In this document: piece after piece, positions 40,713 to 49,945 of the stretch
Layout: the number at the start of each line of letters is the position of its first letter
How positions within the stretch are numbered: position 1 is the stretch's first letter
Assembly (NCBI GenBank): GCA_964499485.1
Contig: CAZCLF010000002.1
Span: forward strand, 62,001-126,000
DNA from: Ga0074130 sp964499485
GTDB lineage: Bacteria > Pseudomonadota > Gammaproteobacteria > Burkholderiales > Rhodocyclaceae
DNA: 64,000 nucleotides
Direction: 5' to 3'
Position numbers and translations under genes: made by a program
The notes under the pieces: generated by a model
Told to the model about the DNA's origin: nothing
Seen by the model: the letters and a program-made list of their open reading frames with translations, nothing else
The model's database searches: none

Positions 40713-42635
40713 TTAAACGTTGCGCGCCTCCAGAGCCTCCCAGCGCTCTAGGGCTTCCAGCAGCTCAGCTTCAGCCCCTTCCAGTAAGCCCTGAATCTTG
40801 GTCGCTTCACCACCACTTTGATAGATCGACGGGTCAGCTAACTGACCTTGATAGCCAGCGATCGTAGTTTCCAAGCCCGCGATCCTCTCGGGCAACTCGC
40901 TCAGTTCCTTTTGCTCCTTGAAACTCAGCTTGTTCTTGCTCGGTTTAGCAACCGGCTTGGCGGCTGCATCAGACACCGCCTTAACGGACTGTTCTGCCGC
41001 CAGCGGCTTCTCGATTGCAACGTTGGCATTCAGCCCCCCTTCTGGGCGTTGACGCAACCAGTCTTCATAACCGCCGACATATTCAGCCCAGCGGCCATTG
41101 CCTTCAGCCACGATAGTTTGCGTGACAACGTTATCGAGGAATCGACGGTCATGGCTGACAAGGAACAGCGTGCCGGAATATTCCTGCAACAACTCCTCAA
41201 GTAGCTCGAGTGTCTCGATATCCAAGTCATTGGTCGGTTCATCCAGCACCAATACATTCGCGGGCTTTGCAAACAAGCGGGCCAGCAGCAGACGGTTACG
41301 CTCCCCGCCAGATAAGGTCCGCACCGGCGAACGAGCGCGTTGGGGAGCAAACAGGAAATCCTCGAGATAACTGATGACGTGCTTTTTCTTGCCGTTGATC
41401 TCAACGTAGTCCGAGCCCGGAGAAATCACATCCACAATCGCCGCTTCAGGATCCAGTTGGTCACGGAATTGGTCGAAATACGCGACCTCAACCTTGGTAC
41501 CCATCTGAACACGGCCAGAATCCGCCTCCAACTGACCCAACACCAGCTTGAGCAGTGTGGTTTTGCCCGCACCGTTGTGCCCAATTAAACCGATCTTGTC
41601 GCCACGCTGAATGCGCGCACTAAAGTTGCGCACGATAAAGCGATCACCATAGGACTTGTTGACGTTCTCAAGCTCAGCGACCAATTTGCCTGACTGATCA
41701 CCACGCGCCAGCTCTAGATTGACCTTGCCCTGACGTTCGCGGCGCTCACTACGTTCACGGCGCAGCTGCTCTAACCGCAATACGCGACCTTCGTTACGCG
41801 TACGGCGTGCTTTAACACCTTGGCGTATCCACACTTCCTCAGCCGCTAGCATCTTGTCGAACTTGGCGTTTGCCACCGACTCATCGGCCAGCATTTGCTC
41901 TTTGCGCACCAAATACTCAGCAAAGCTACCGGGGAAGCTAGCCAGCTTGCCGCGGTCCAGCTCGACAATGCGTGTAGCAACGCTATCGAGGAAGCTACGG
42001 TCATGGGTAATCACTACCACTGCACCCGAGAAGCTTTTGATCAGCTCCTCCAGCCACAAAATTCCGGCCAGATCGAGGTGATTAGTTGGCTCATCGAGCA
42101 GCAGCAAATCAGGATCGCCGACCAACGCACGCGCCAATGCCACGCGCTTAATGCCGCCACCAGAGAGCGTACCTACCGCCACATCGCCATCCAGCTCAAG
42201 TAGGCCGAGCATCTGCTCGACCTTGGTATTCATGTTCCAACCGTCAACCGCTTCCAACTGCGATTGCAGTTCCATCATGTGCTCGATAGCCTCCATCGAG
42301 TCATCATGGGCCACACGTTGCGTTGCAGCATGGTAATCAACTAGCAGACGCGCGGCCTCGCCCATACCGGATGCAACCACATCAAACAACTTGGCTTCCG
42401 GCTCGAACAATGGTTCTTGCGGCACATACGCGACACGTAGCGAATTGGCTCGCCAGACCTGACCATCATCCAGCGCTGACTCACCCAGCAAGGAGCGTAG
42501 CAGGCTCGACTTGCCACTCCCATTGCGCCCAATTAGGGCGATCTTCTCGCCGTCATCAATCTGCAGATCGGCGTGGTCTAGCAGTGCAACGTGCCCGAAG
42601 GCGAGACAAGCATTGGAAAGCGAGAGAAGAGGCAT
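40713..42635 (-). CDS. uup: ABC-F ATPase Uup
   Basis: A 640-residue soluble tandem ABC protein of the ABC-F family. The first ATPase has GRNGSGKSSLLRSLLGE, LSGGGIKRVALARAL and LLLLDEPTNHLD. The second has GHNGAGKTTLLKLVLGQ, LSGGERNRLLLARLF and VLVLDEPTNDLD. The linker between them is rich in Arg and Glu. The C-terminal 70 residues are a helical DNA-binding coiled coil, a mark of Uup (LSFKEQKELSELPERIAGLE). ABC-F proteins act on ribosomes; Uup also affects transposon excision. It abuts the exported peroxiredoxin gene (1 bp). Confidence 0.9.
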   Translation of the reverse strand: MPLLSLSNACLAFGHVALLDHADLQIDDGEKIALIGRNGSGKSSLLRSLLGESALDDGQVWRANSLRVAYVPQEPLFEPEAKLFDVVASGMGEAARLLVDYHAATQRVAHDDSMEAIEHMMELQSQLEAVDGWNMNTKVEQMLGLLELDGDVAVGTLSGGGIKRVALARALVGDPDLLLLDEPTNHLDLAGILWLEELIKSFSGAVVVITHDRSFLDSVATRIVELDRGKLASFPGSFAEYLVRKEQMLADESVANAKFDKMLAAEEVWIRQGVKARRTRNEGRVLRLEQLRRERSERRERQGKVNLELARGDQSGKLVAELENVNKSYGDRFIVRNFSARIQRGDKIGLIGHNGAGKTTLLKLVLGQLEADSGRVQMGTKVEVAYFDQFRDQLDPEAAIVDVISPGSDYVEINGKKKHVISYLEDFLFAPQRARSPVRTLSGGERNRLLLARLFAKPANVLVLDEPTNDLDIETLELLEELLQEYSGTLFLVSHDRRFLDNVVTQTIVAEGNGRWAEYVGGYEDWLRQRPEGGLNANVAIEKPLAAEQSVKAVSDAAAKPVAKPSKNKLSFKEQKELSELPERIAGLETTIAGYQGQLADPSIYQSGGEATKIQGLLEGAEAELLEALERWEALEARNV

Positions 42636-43175
42636 TTAGTTCTTTTGAAGTTGTTTCAGGTCCGCGATGATGTCGGCGGAATGTTTCGAGGTATCAACCT
42701 TGAGATAGGTCTTGGCGATCAAGCCCTTCGGGTCAATCAAATAGGTGTAGCGCTTGGCATAGGTGAAGACACCCCAATCAGAAAACGCGCCATAGGACTT
42801 AGCAACAGCCCCGCCTTCATCGGCCAGCAAAGGAAACGGCAGGTTGTACTTGGCCGCAAACTTGGCATGTGAAGCGGAATCATCAACGCTGATACCCAGC
42901 ACTTGAGCACCCAGTTGGGTCAATTGCGCTAAGTCATCGCGGAACTTGCAGGCCTGCTCGGTACAGCCCGGCGTATCGTCTTTGGGATAAAAATACAGCA
43001 CTATCCATTTGCCACGATAGTCAGCCAGCGTCTGCACTTTGGCGTTTTGGTCCTTCAACGTAAATCCCGGCGCAACTGTGCCAACTTTAGGCACATCACC
43101 CGCATGTGCTGATGCAACCACCGCCGACATGGTGACCGTCAATAACTGCAGAATGAATTGAGCAAGTTTGCGCAT
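42636..43175 (-). CDS. Exported peroxiredoxin of the Bcp/PrxQ type
   Basis: A 179-residue protein. Residues 1-25 are a signal peptide (MRKLAQFILQLLTVTMSAVV, then ASAHA with likely cleavage after AHA). The mature domain has VAPGFTLKDQNAKVQTLADY and YFYPKDDTPGCTEQACKF with Cys71 and Cys76, a proper resolving pair, then GISVDDSASHAKFAAKYNL. The start at 43175 is preferred over 43208. Bcp proteins are usually cytosolic; this one should work in the periplasm and needs a periplasmic reductant. It adjoins uup. Confidence 0.85.
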   Translation of the reverse strand: MRKLAQFILQLLTVTMSAVVASAHAGDVPKVGTVAPGFTLKDQNAKVQTLADYRGKWIVLYFYPKDDTPGCTEQACKFRDDLAQLTQLGAQVLGISVDDSASHAKFAAKYNLPFPLLADEGGAVAKSYGAFSDWGVFTYAKRYTYLIDPKGLIAKTYLKVDTSKHSADIIADLKQLQKN

Positions 43176-43249
43176 GGCATTAGGATTGCGGCAATAAGAA
43201 GGCTGCAATTATACGGGGCCGCGCCGGATAAGCAGGCATGGCAACGGGA

Positions 43250-43255
43250 TATAAT
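43250..43255 (+). promoter_or_regulatory. -10 of the tRNA-Arg promoter with GC-rich discriminator
   Basis: A perfect TATAAT is followed by GCGCGCCG, a GC-rich discriminator as in stringently controlled stable RNA promoters. No clear -35 is seen. Confidence 0.5.
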
Positions 43256-43322
43256 GCGCGCCGAACCAGCGCAATGCTGGTTGCAGGCAACCAACGACGC
43301 GCAAAAGATGGCCGCTTCGCAG

Positions 43323-43397
43323 GTCCCGTTAGTTAAATGGATATAACCGGCCCCTCCTAAGGGTCAATTGGTGGTTCGATTCCACCACGGGACGCCA
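43323..43397 (+). tRNA. tRNA-Arg (anticodon CCT)
   Basis: A complete cloverleaf: acceptor stem GTCCCGT with ACGGGAC, D stem GTTA/TAAC, anticodon stem GGCCC/GGGTC with loop CTCCTAA (anticodon CCT, reading AGG). The T arm is GGTGG TTCGATT CCACC, the discriminator is G and CCA is encoded. It lies between the exported peroxiredoxin gene and a small membrane protein gene. Confidence 0.97.
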
Positions 43398-43424
43398 AGC
43401 CATTATTTCTCACTAGCTAGGAAC

Positions 43425-43715
43425 TCACTCCGGCGGATTACGTTTCGAAGCAGTTGGTGAGTGATGCGCGATGACCCAAGCCCCTACGCCAAAGCAGAGT
43501 GTCATGATCAAGCCGACGACACATAACCTCCCAGCGATCGTCGGGGTCATCCAGTCCCAAGGTAAAAGCCACGCCTCCTGCTTGCCAATACTGAAACGAT
43601 AGAGCAAGGGTGAGAGCACGATGAGGCAAATCAATACCTGCACAGATACAAGTGCTGCGTTGGCTAAATGCGCCGGCAACCCACTCCCCAAATAGCGGGC
43701 AACGAATGGACTCAT
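43425..43715 (-). CDS. Small hypothetical membrane protein
   Basis: A 96-residue protein with two clear hydrophobic helices: ALVSVQVLICLIVLSPLLY near residues 21-39 and LCVVGLIMTLCFGVGAWVIA near 64-84. A loop with aromatic residues separates them. The C-terminal tail is polar. It is 18 bp downstream of sspB on the same strand and probably co-transcribed. No family is recognised. Confidence 0.55.
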   Translation of the reverse strand: MSPFVARYLGSGLPAHLANAALVSVQVLICLIVLSPLLYRFSIGKQEAWLLPWDWMTPTIAGRLCVVGLIMTLCFGVGAWVIAHHSPTASKRNPPE

Positions 43716-43733
43716 GTCTTGGGTGTTGCCAAC

Positions 43734-44189
43734 TTACTTCACGACCGTAAAGCGCGGGCGGGAGCCACCCGTTGGCGGTGTAGGCTCATCATCCGGAGGT
43801 GGCGTATCTGCAGAGACAGCCGACAAATGAGGTTCGCTGACGTTTTCAGGAATACTCACATCATCTGCATTGGCGGAGCCAACCTCGGTCACCTCAAAGC
43901 CCATCCCCTCATTGCTCTCGCGCGCGTAGATTGCGGCAACGCGCTCGATGGGCACAAAGATCTGTTGGGCAACGCCGCCAAAGCGGGCCTGAAATGCAAT
44001 GAATTCATTGCCAATATCGAGTTGATGACTAGCATCCACACCGATATTGAGGGTGATCTGCCCCTCTTTCACGTAACCAGCAGGCACTTGGGTATGTTCG
44101 TCCACATCAACAACGATGTGCGGGGTCTGTCCTTGGTCGACGCACCATTGCCACAGGGCGCGAATGAGATAAGGCTTGGTGGAAATCAT
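43734..44189 (-). CDS. sspB: ClpXP specificity-enhancing factor SspB
   Basis: A 151-residue adaptor that delivers ssrA-tagged proteins to ClpXP. It begins STKPYLIRALWQWCVDQGQT, then HIVVDVDEHTQVPAGYVKEG, and INPIERV-like ending FVPIERVAAIYARESNEGMG. The Pro- and acid-rich linker leads to the ClpX-binding tail GGSRPRFTVVK, typical of SspB. It follows sspA with a terminator-like hairpin between them, so it may also have its own promoter. Confidence 0.93.
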   Translation of the reverse strand: MISTKPYLIRALWQWCVDQGQTPHIVVDVDEHTQVPAGYVKEGQITLNIGVDASHQLDIGNEFIAFQARFGGVAQQIFVPIERVAAIYARESNEGMGFEVTEVGSANADDVSIPENVSEPHLSAVSADTPPPDDEPTPPTGGSRPRFTVVK

Positions 44190-44249
44190 GACTGTCTGTC
44201 TTGAATGCGAGAGGAAAGTTCAATCCAAGGGACTGAATGCAAAACGGCT

Positions 44250-44277
44250 GCCGAAGCAGCCGTTTTGTTTTGCCTTA
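44250..44277 (-). terminator. Terminator-like hairpin at the sspA stop codon
   Basis: A 12-bp perfect stem (CAAAACGGCTGC and its complement) is closed on the minus strand by a C(TTCG)G tetraloop. It overlaps the final base positions of the sspA stop. The T run is part of the stem. Confidence 0.75.
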
Positions 44278-44871
44278 GCGGCGCATCACCTTTTCGGAAG
44301 GCGTCAGTGCGTCAATGAAACCTTGACGACTGAAAATACGCTCAGCGTATTTCTGCAGTGGTGCAGCCGTCTTCGGCAGCTCCACACCATAATGGTCAAG
44401 ACGCCACAGCAGCGGTGCAACGGCAACGTCGAGCATCGAGAAGTCTTCTCCCAGCATGTGCTTTTGCTTGTTGAACAGCGGCGCCAGTTCAGTCAAGCGT
44501 TCGCGAATGTGCTGGCGCGCCTTGTCAGCCGTCTTGAGGTTCTTTTCAAGCGCATCAATATGGCTGAACAGCTCCTGCTCCATGGTGAATAAGAGCTGGC
44601 GGGCACGGGCACGCATGATAGGATCTGGCGGCATCAATTGCGGATGAGGGAAACGCTCGTCAATGTACTCATTGATGATGTTGGCCTCATACAGGATGAG
44701 GTCACGATCAACGAGCACCGGCACCCGGTTGTACGGGTTAATGACGGCGATGTCTTCCGGCTTGTTGAACAGGTCAACGTCGATGACCTGGAAGTCCATC
44801 TGCTTTTCGAAGAGGACGATACGGCAGCGATGGCTGAACGGGTCAGTGGTCCCCGAATACAGATTCATCAT
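44275..44871 (-). CDS. sspA: Stringent starvation protein A
   Basis: A 198-residue GST-fold protein that binds RNA polymerase. It begins MMNLYSGTTDPFSHRCRIVL, has VDLFNKPEDIAVINPYNRVP (typical SspA), and YEANIINEYIDERFPHPQLM. It lacks glutathione-transferase chemistry in characterised members. The frame remains open to 44949, adding 26 residues that are not part of SspA families; ATG at 44871 is chosen. It lies between petC and sspB, a common order in beta- and gammaproteobacteria. Confidence 0.93.
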   Translation of the reverse strand: MMNLYSGTTDPFSHRCRIVLFEKQMDFQVIDVDLFNKPEDIAVINPYNRVPVLVDRDLILYEANIINEYIDERFPHPQLMPPDPIMRARARQLLFTMEQELFSHIDALEKNLKTADKARQHIRERLTELAPLFNKQKHMLGEDFSMLDVAVAPLLWRLDHYGVELPKTAAPLQKYAERIFSRQGFIDALTPSEKVMRR

Positions 44872-44974
44872 GGCGCTGGTACCCCAGGAATAGTCGGCGT
44901 CGCGAACAACACGACGGACAGATGATGCGCTAACTTCGCGATGCCCCATAGTTTCTCTGATGAAATTCCGTTGA

Positions 44975-45685
44975 TTAGTGGATGTCTTTCCAGAATTCGC
45001 GCTTCAAAGCGTAGGCGAAAACTAGCAGAACAGCCAGAAAGGCAATAACCATGGCTCCGAGACTCTTGCGGAACTCGCTAACCGGCTCACCCATGTATTG
45101 CAGGTAGGCGACCAGATCAGCGATGGCGGTGTCATATTCTTCTGCCGTCATCTTGCCCGGAGTCGCCAGGCTCAGCTTTCCGTGTTCGTCCTTGACCTGA
45201 ATGCCCTGAAGCTCGTACAGGACGTGCGGCATGCCGACATTTTCAAACACAGTATTGTTCCAACCCGTTGGTCGACTTTCGTCGCGGTAGAAGGAACGGA
45301 GGTAAGTATACAGCCAGTCGGGCCCGCTGCCAAACTCCGATGCACGGGAGCGGGCAACAATGGTCAGATCAGGGGGGGCTGCACCGAACCAAACCTTAGC
45401 ATCACCCTGCTGCATGGCGATACGCATAGGCTCACCCACTTTTTCAGCTGTAAACAACAGGTTATCCTTGATCTGCTGGTCACTCAAACCGATATCCTGC
45501 AGGCGGTTATAGCGCATGTAGGAGGCCGAATGGCAGTTCAAACAGTAGTTCACAAAGAGTTTTGCGCCATGCTGCAGCGCAGCAACGTCATTTCGCTTGT
45601 TTGGCGCACGATCCAGATGCAGCTCGGCACCACCCGCAAAAGCGAGGACCGGCACGAACAGCAGTGTGGTCAGAATCTTTTTCAT
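44975..45685 (-). CDS. petC: Cytochrome c1 of the bc1 complex
   Basis: A 236-residue membrane-anchored cytochrome c1. A signal peptide occupies about residues 1-17 (MKKILTTLLFVPVLAFA). The haem motif is YCLNCHSASYMRYNRL (CxxCH). PPDLTIVARSRASEFGSGPD and YVAQY-like segments are typical. A C-terminal anchor, LGAMVIAFLAVLLVFAYALK, holds it in the membrane. The stop of petB overlaps its start by 1 bp. It passes electrons from the Rieske protein to cytochrome c. Confidence 0.95.
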   Translation of the reverse strand: MKKILTTLLFVPVLAFAGGAELHLDRAPNKRNDVAALQHGAKLFVNYCLNCHSASYMRYNRLQDIGLSDQQIKDNLLFTAEKVGEPMRIAMQQGDAKVWFGAAPPDLTIVARSRASEFGSGPDWLYTYLRSFYRDESRPTGWNNTVFENVGMPHVLYELQGIQVKDEHGKLSLATPGKMTAEEYDTAIADLVAYLQYMGEPVSEFRKSLGAMVIAFLAVLLVFAYALKREFWKDIH

Positions 45686-47157
45686 TATCCAGTCACCCTT
45701 TCCGGTTCAGGCTTGCATTTATCAATCTTGCTATACCAAGGCATCAGCAGGAAGAACGCGAAATAAATCAACGAACAAATCTGCGAGACAAGGGTACGCA
45801 TAGGGGTTGGTGCAAGAACACCGAGATAACCCAGGATAAAGAAAGCAATAACGAAAACGGCAAGAATGGCTTTATACAGAGCGCCTTTGTAACGGATGGA
45901 CTTGACCGGGCTATGGTCTAGCCAAGGCAATGCGCCGATGATCACGACTGAACCACCCATCGCAACCACACCCCAGAACTTAGCTTCCAAGCCGACAAAG
46001 ATGATTGAGCTCAGCTTGATGCCGACCCAGCTTGCCAGCACTGCGGGGACGCCCAGCAGGATGAACATGGCGCCAACGAAGCCCAGATAGCCCAGCTTGA
46101 CGATCAAAGACAAGCGCGAAGGACGCACACACAACCACCCCACCAAACCCAGGAAAAGCCACAGGAAAGGCACGAAGTCAGAGGTCACCGCACGCAGAAT
46201 CGAATAGAAAGGCGTGAAATACCAGACCGGTGCAATGTGCGGCGGCGTCTTCAGTGGATCGGCTGGGACGAAGTTGTTGTATTCAAGGAAGTAGCCCCCG
46301 AACTCCGGCATGAAGAAGACAATTGCCGAGAACACAATCAGGAAGACAACCACGCCGACGATGTCCTTGACGGTGTAGTACGGGTGGAACGGAATACCGT
46401 CGAGCGGGATACCGTTGCTGTCCTTGTGCTTCTTGATTTCAACGCCGTCTGGATTGTTGGAGCCGACTTCGTGCAGCGCGATGATGTGCGCAGCAACAAG
46501 ACCGAGCAGTACCAGCGGCATGGCAATGACGTGGAAGGAGAAGAAGCGGTTCAGTGTTGCATCGCCGACCACAAAGTCACCACGCAGCCAGATCGAGAGA
46601 TCAGGGCCGATCACAGGAATCGCGGAGAACAGATTCACGATGACTTGCGCACCCCAGAAGGACATTTGTCCCCATGGCAGCAAATAGCCGAAGAAGGCTT
46701 CACCCATCAGACACAGGAAAATCAGCAGACCAAAGATCCAGATGAGTTCGCGTGGTTTACGGTAAGAACCGTACAGAAGACCACGGAACATATGCAGATA
46801 GACGACGATAAAGAATGCCGAAGCACCCGTCGAATGCATATAACGGATCAACCAGCCCCACGGCACATCACGCATGATGTACTCAACGGAGGCGAATGCC
46901 ACCGGCACACCGGACGTATTCAGTGACGCATCCGGCTTGAAGTGCATAACGAGGAAAATACCGGTCACGATCTGCAGCACGAGCACCAGCAGTGCCAGCG
47001 AGCCGAAGAAATACCAGAAGTTAAAGTTCTTTGGGGCGTAGTACTCGGACAGGTGTTCCTTCCACAGTGACGTGGCGGGGAAACGGGCATCGACCCACTC
47101 CAGCGCAGCGCCGGCTATGGAACCATCCGACTTATATTTGTTCTCGCTTCCAGCCAT
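45685..47157 (-). CDS. petB: Cytochrome b of the bc1 complex
   Basis: A 490-residue membrane protein with at least eight helices and two b-type haems. Haem-binding His pairs lie in WLIRYMHSTGASAFFIVVYL and NRFFSFHVIAMPLVLLGLVA. The Qo-site motif is PEFGGYF preceded by LVFSAIVFF, and HIAPVWYFTPFYSILRAVTS is typical. It has an N-terminal extension before the first helix. It follows petA by 4 bp and overlaps petC by 1 bp. Confidence 0.96.
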   Translation of the reverse strand: MAGSENKYKSDGSIAGAALEWVDARFPATSLWKEHLSEYYAPKNFNFWYFFGSLALLVLVLQIVTGIFLVMHFKPDASLNTSGVPVAFASVEYIMRDVPWGWLIRYMHSTGASAFFIVVYLHMFRGLLYGSYRKPRELIWIFGLLIFLCLMGEAFFGYLLPWGQMSFWGAQVIVNLFSAIPVIGPDLSIWLRGDFVVGDATLNRFFSFHVIAMPLVLLGLVAAHIIALHEVGSNNPDGVEIKKHKDSNGIPLDGIPFHPYYTVKDIVGVVVFLIVFSAIVFFMPEFGGYFLEYNNFVPADPLKTPPHIAPVWYFTPFYSILRAVTSDFVPFLWLFLGLVGWLCVRPSRLSLIVKLGYLGFVGAMFILLGVPAVLASWVGIKLSSIIFVGLEAKFWGVVAMGGSVVIIGALPWLDHSPVKSIRYKGALYKAILAVFVIAFFILGYLGVLAPTPMRTLVSQICSLIYFAFFLLMPWYSKIDKCKPEPERVTG

Positions 47158-47160
47158 TGC

Positions 47161-47757
47161 TTAGGCTCCCTTCTTTTCTTCGCCGATGACGATCTTGCTG
47201 TCACTCAGATACATATGCGGCGGAACTTCGAGGTTGTCAGGGGCGGGCTTACTCTTATAGACCCGACCAGCCATATCAAAAGTAGAACCATGGCACGGAC
47301 AGATAAAGCCGCCGGGCCACGTTGCGCCAAGACCACTTTCATCGCCGGTCTTGAACTTGTCAGTGGGTGAACATCCGAGGTGGGTGCAGATACCGACCGC
47401 CACCAGCACATTCGGCTTAATTGAACGGGTTTCGTTCTGGCAGTACTTAGGCTGCATGTTCTTTTCGGACTTGGGATCACTAACTTCGCCTTCAACCTTC
47501 TTCAGCGAAGCCAGTTGCTCGTCGGTACGGTTAATGATCCAGACCGGCTTTCCGCGCCATTCCACCGTCATCATCTGACCTGGTTCAAGCTTGGAAATAT
47601 CGACCTCAACTGGCGCGCCTGCGGCCTTGGCACGCTCAGACGGCAGCATGCTGGACACAAACGGCGTTGCTACAACTGCACCGCCCACACCCCCGATGGC
47701 AGCAGTCGCCACCAGCAGACGGCGCCGACCGCAATCTACTTTCTCGTCACAACTCAT
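47161..47757 (-). CDS. petA: Rieske iron-sulfur subunit of the bc1 complex
   Basis: A 198-residue protein. A twin-Arg type start (CGRRRLLVATAAIGGVGGAV) serves as export signal and anchor. The [2Fe-2S] ligands are in CTHLGCSPTD and CPCHGSTFD. The connecting sequence VDISKLEPGQMMTVEWRGKP is typical. It oxidises quinol at the Qo site and passes electrons to cytochrome c1. It is the first gene of petABC; its promoter should lie in 47758-47880. Confidence 0.95.
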   Translation of the reverse strand: MSCDEKVDCGRRRLLVATAAIGGVGGAVVATPFVSSMLPSERAKAAGAPVEVDISKLEPGQMMTVEWRGKPVWIINRTDEQLASLKKVEGEVSDPKSEKNMQPKYCQNETRSIKPNVLVAVGICTHLGCSPTDKFKTGDESGLGATWPGGFICPCHGSTFDMAGRVYKSKPAPDNLEVPPHMYLSDSKIVIGEEKKGA

Positions 47758-47880
47758 GGAGTCACCCCTGAAATGAAGAACAGAAACTTGGTATTGCGCG
47801 CAAATAAAACCATAACCTTAGTGCGGCATCTTAACCCATGCCACCGCAGGATTAAAGTCTTCAATAGGGGAATGTATGAA

Positions 47881-49089
47881 CTAAATGATGCCCTTTTGAC
47901 GCAGATCAGAAACATCTTCCACGCTGTAACCCAAGCTTAGAAGTATGTCTTGCGTATCCGCACCCAAGGCGGGACCAATATGTACAACCTCACCAGGGGT
48001 TTCTGTGAGCTTAGGCACAATGCCCGGCATGCGGAACGGCTTGCCATCCGGCAGTTGAGCTGACTTCAACATCTCGCGCGCCAAAAACTGGGGATCACCA
48101 AACATGTCCTCGACCGAATAGATACGGCTGGCGGGGACACCCGCATCCCCCAGCAACTTGAGCACATCAACTTCATCGTGGCGTGCCACCCAATCGTCAA
48201 TGACTCCATACAGCTCGGTGGCACGGGTATCTCGGCCAGCATTGGTCTGCAGCACTGGATCTGCCGCGAGATCCGAACGCCCCATGACCTCCATGCAGCG
48301 GCGAAAGATGGCATCACCATTAGCGCCAACGATCAAATGCTTGCCGTCTTTGGTTGTATGCGTATTGGATGGGGTGATACCGGGCATGACATTGCCGGTA
48401 CGTTCTCGCACGAAACCAAACACATCAAACTCGGGCACAAGGCTTTCCATCATGGCAAACACGGCCTCATACAAGGCCACATCCACCACCTGCCCCTTGC
48501 CACCATTGACCTCTTTGTGGCGCAGCGCCATCAGCGCACCAATCGCAGCCCACAATGCGGCAATCGAATCCCCAATGGACACCCCCGTCTTGACCGGTGG
48601 CCGATCTGAAAATCCAGTGACATAGCGCAAGCCGCCCATCGATTCACCAATCGCGCCGAAACCCGGCTGTTGTGCCATCGGGCCCGTCTGCCCAAAGCCG
48701 GACAACCGCACCATGACCAGCCCAGGATTGATCGCGGACAACACATCCCAGCCCACACCAAGCTTTTCGAGCACGCCAGGACGGAAGTTTTCGACCACGA
48801 TATCGGCTTGCGCGACCAGCTTTTTCAGGATTTCAACCGCCTCAGGCTGTTTGAGATTGAGCGTCAGGGATTGTTTATTACGTGCCTGCAGATACCACCA
48901 GAGCGACGTGCCCTCATACACCTTGCGCCAACTGCGCAGTGGATCGCCCTCACCTGGTGTTTCTATTTTGATGACTTCGGCCCCGAACTCAGCGAGGATA
49001 CGAGAGCAGAAAGGGCCGGCAATCAGGGTGCCGAGCTCGATTACCTTGACGCCCTGCAAGGGCTTTTGCGTAGGGGGTGTGTTGGACAT
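47881..49089 (-). CDS. CaiB/BaiF-family (class III) CoA transferase
   Basis: A 402-residue family III CoA transferase. It begins PLQGVKVIELGTLIAGPFCS and has AEVIKIETPGEGDPLRSWRK. ENFRPGVLEKLGVGWDVLS and LVMVRLSGFGQTGPMAQQPG follow, then RPPVKTGVSIGDSIAALWAA where the Asp is the likely nucleophile. It moves CoA between carboxylic acids; the acids cannot be told from sequence. It is 11 bp downstream of the lipoprotein gene on the same strand. Confidence 0.9.
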   Translation of the reverse strand: MSNTPPTQKPLQGVKVIELGTLIAGPFCSRILAEFGAEVIKIETPGEGDPLRSWRKVYEGTSLWWYLQARNKQSLTLNLKQPEAVEILKKLVAQADIVVENFRPGVLEKLGVGWDVLSAINPGLVMVRLSGFGQTGPMAQQPGFGAIGESMGGLRYVTGFSDRPPVKTGVSIGDSIAALWAAIGALMALRHKEVNGGKGQVVDVALYEAVFAMMESLVPEFDVFGFVRERTGNVMPGITPSNTHTTKDGKHLIVGANGDAIFRRCMEVMGRSDLAADPVLQTNAGRDTRATELYGVIDDWVARHDEVDVLKLLGDAGVPASRIYSVEDMFGDPQFLAREMLKSAQLPDGKPFRMPGIVPKLTETPGEVVHIGPALGADTQDILLSLGYSVEDVSDLRQKGII

Positions 49090-49100
49090 AACGAGACTAA

Positions 49101-49901
49101 CTAGACGATTCCCAATTTAGCGAAGCGGCGCTTGAGGGCACCCTGCAGCTGCTCAATGATGTCTGGTCGCAAACGCTCCAGCACCTCTGGACGCAAGTTG
49201 TTTTTCAACTCACTCGTTAAGCCATAAGCAGCGGCATCAATGATGCGCGCATCGTCGGCAGCTGCTGAACGTACAAGTAGCGCACCATTCGTATCAATCA
49301 CACTGACGGCAAGATTGGCATGGATATAAGCTTTCTTGTCGCTGGCACTGCCAGTCGAGCGCATCCACACACCCACGCCATCTGGCTGGAAATGATTCGA
49401 TGCCATGAGCAGCAAAGGAAAAGTCAGCGGCAAGGCGGAGTCGCCATCGTTCTGCAAACGATCGTTGCGTGCGGTGGTGATGATGATGCAAGCATCGAGT
49501 CCATTGGCTTTTGCCAATTCGGCAATCGGCTTTTTGAGTCGCTCTTCATGATAGGCGGCAACAAGACCGCCCTCAATAACGCTGGCAGTCAGCAGGCTGT
49601 AGAGCTGGGCACGATCGTAAGTGATAGTTTTCAACTTCCACGGCAAATGAGATCTGTCGATCAGCCGCGGCACGAACGTATTGATGGTGTCACCAATACG
49701 CCCGTCCATATTGATCATCTCGCGCTCGTTCTGCAGGGCGGTCAGCCCAATCAGATCGAAACTTGCCTGCTCAGGGACCAGGTTGATCACTGCCACAGTG
49801 CGAATACGCATTTCCTGCGCAAATGTCATTCGTTTGGCAGCGCAACCGCTCAGCGAAACCATCGCCACCAAACAAAAGGCCAGCATTACATTTCGACGCA
49901 T
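49101..49901 (-). CDS. Hypothetical lipoprotein
   Basis: A 266-residue protein. ATG at 49901 gives a clean lipoprotein signal: MRRNVMLAFCLVAMVSLSGC with the lipobox LSGC at residues 17-20. The mature part is mixed alpha/beta with no recognised motif. It includes RTVAVINLVPEQASFDLIGL, and KANGLDACIIITTARND. A helix near the end is rich in Leu and Arg. It lies downstream of recR on the same strand (gap about 45 bp) and upstream of the CaiB-type gene. Function unknown. Confidence 0.65.
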   Translation of the reverse strand: MRRNVMLAFCLVAMVSLSGCAAKRMTFAQEMRIRTVAVINLVPEQASFDLIGLTALQNEREMINMDGRIGDTINTFVPRLIDRSHLPWKLKTITYDRAQLYSLLTASVIEGGLVAAYHEERLKKPIAELAKANGLDACIIITTARNDRLQNDGDSALPLTFPLLLMASNHFQPDGVGVWMRSTGSASDKKAYIHANLAVSVIDTNGALLVRSAAADDARIIDAAAYGLTSELKNNLRPEVLERLRPDIIEQLQGALKRRFAKLGIV

Positions 49902-49945
49902 CCCAATAAACGCTTGCGAAAGTTGTGGCATGTCGGCGGACCTTG

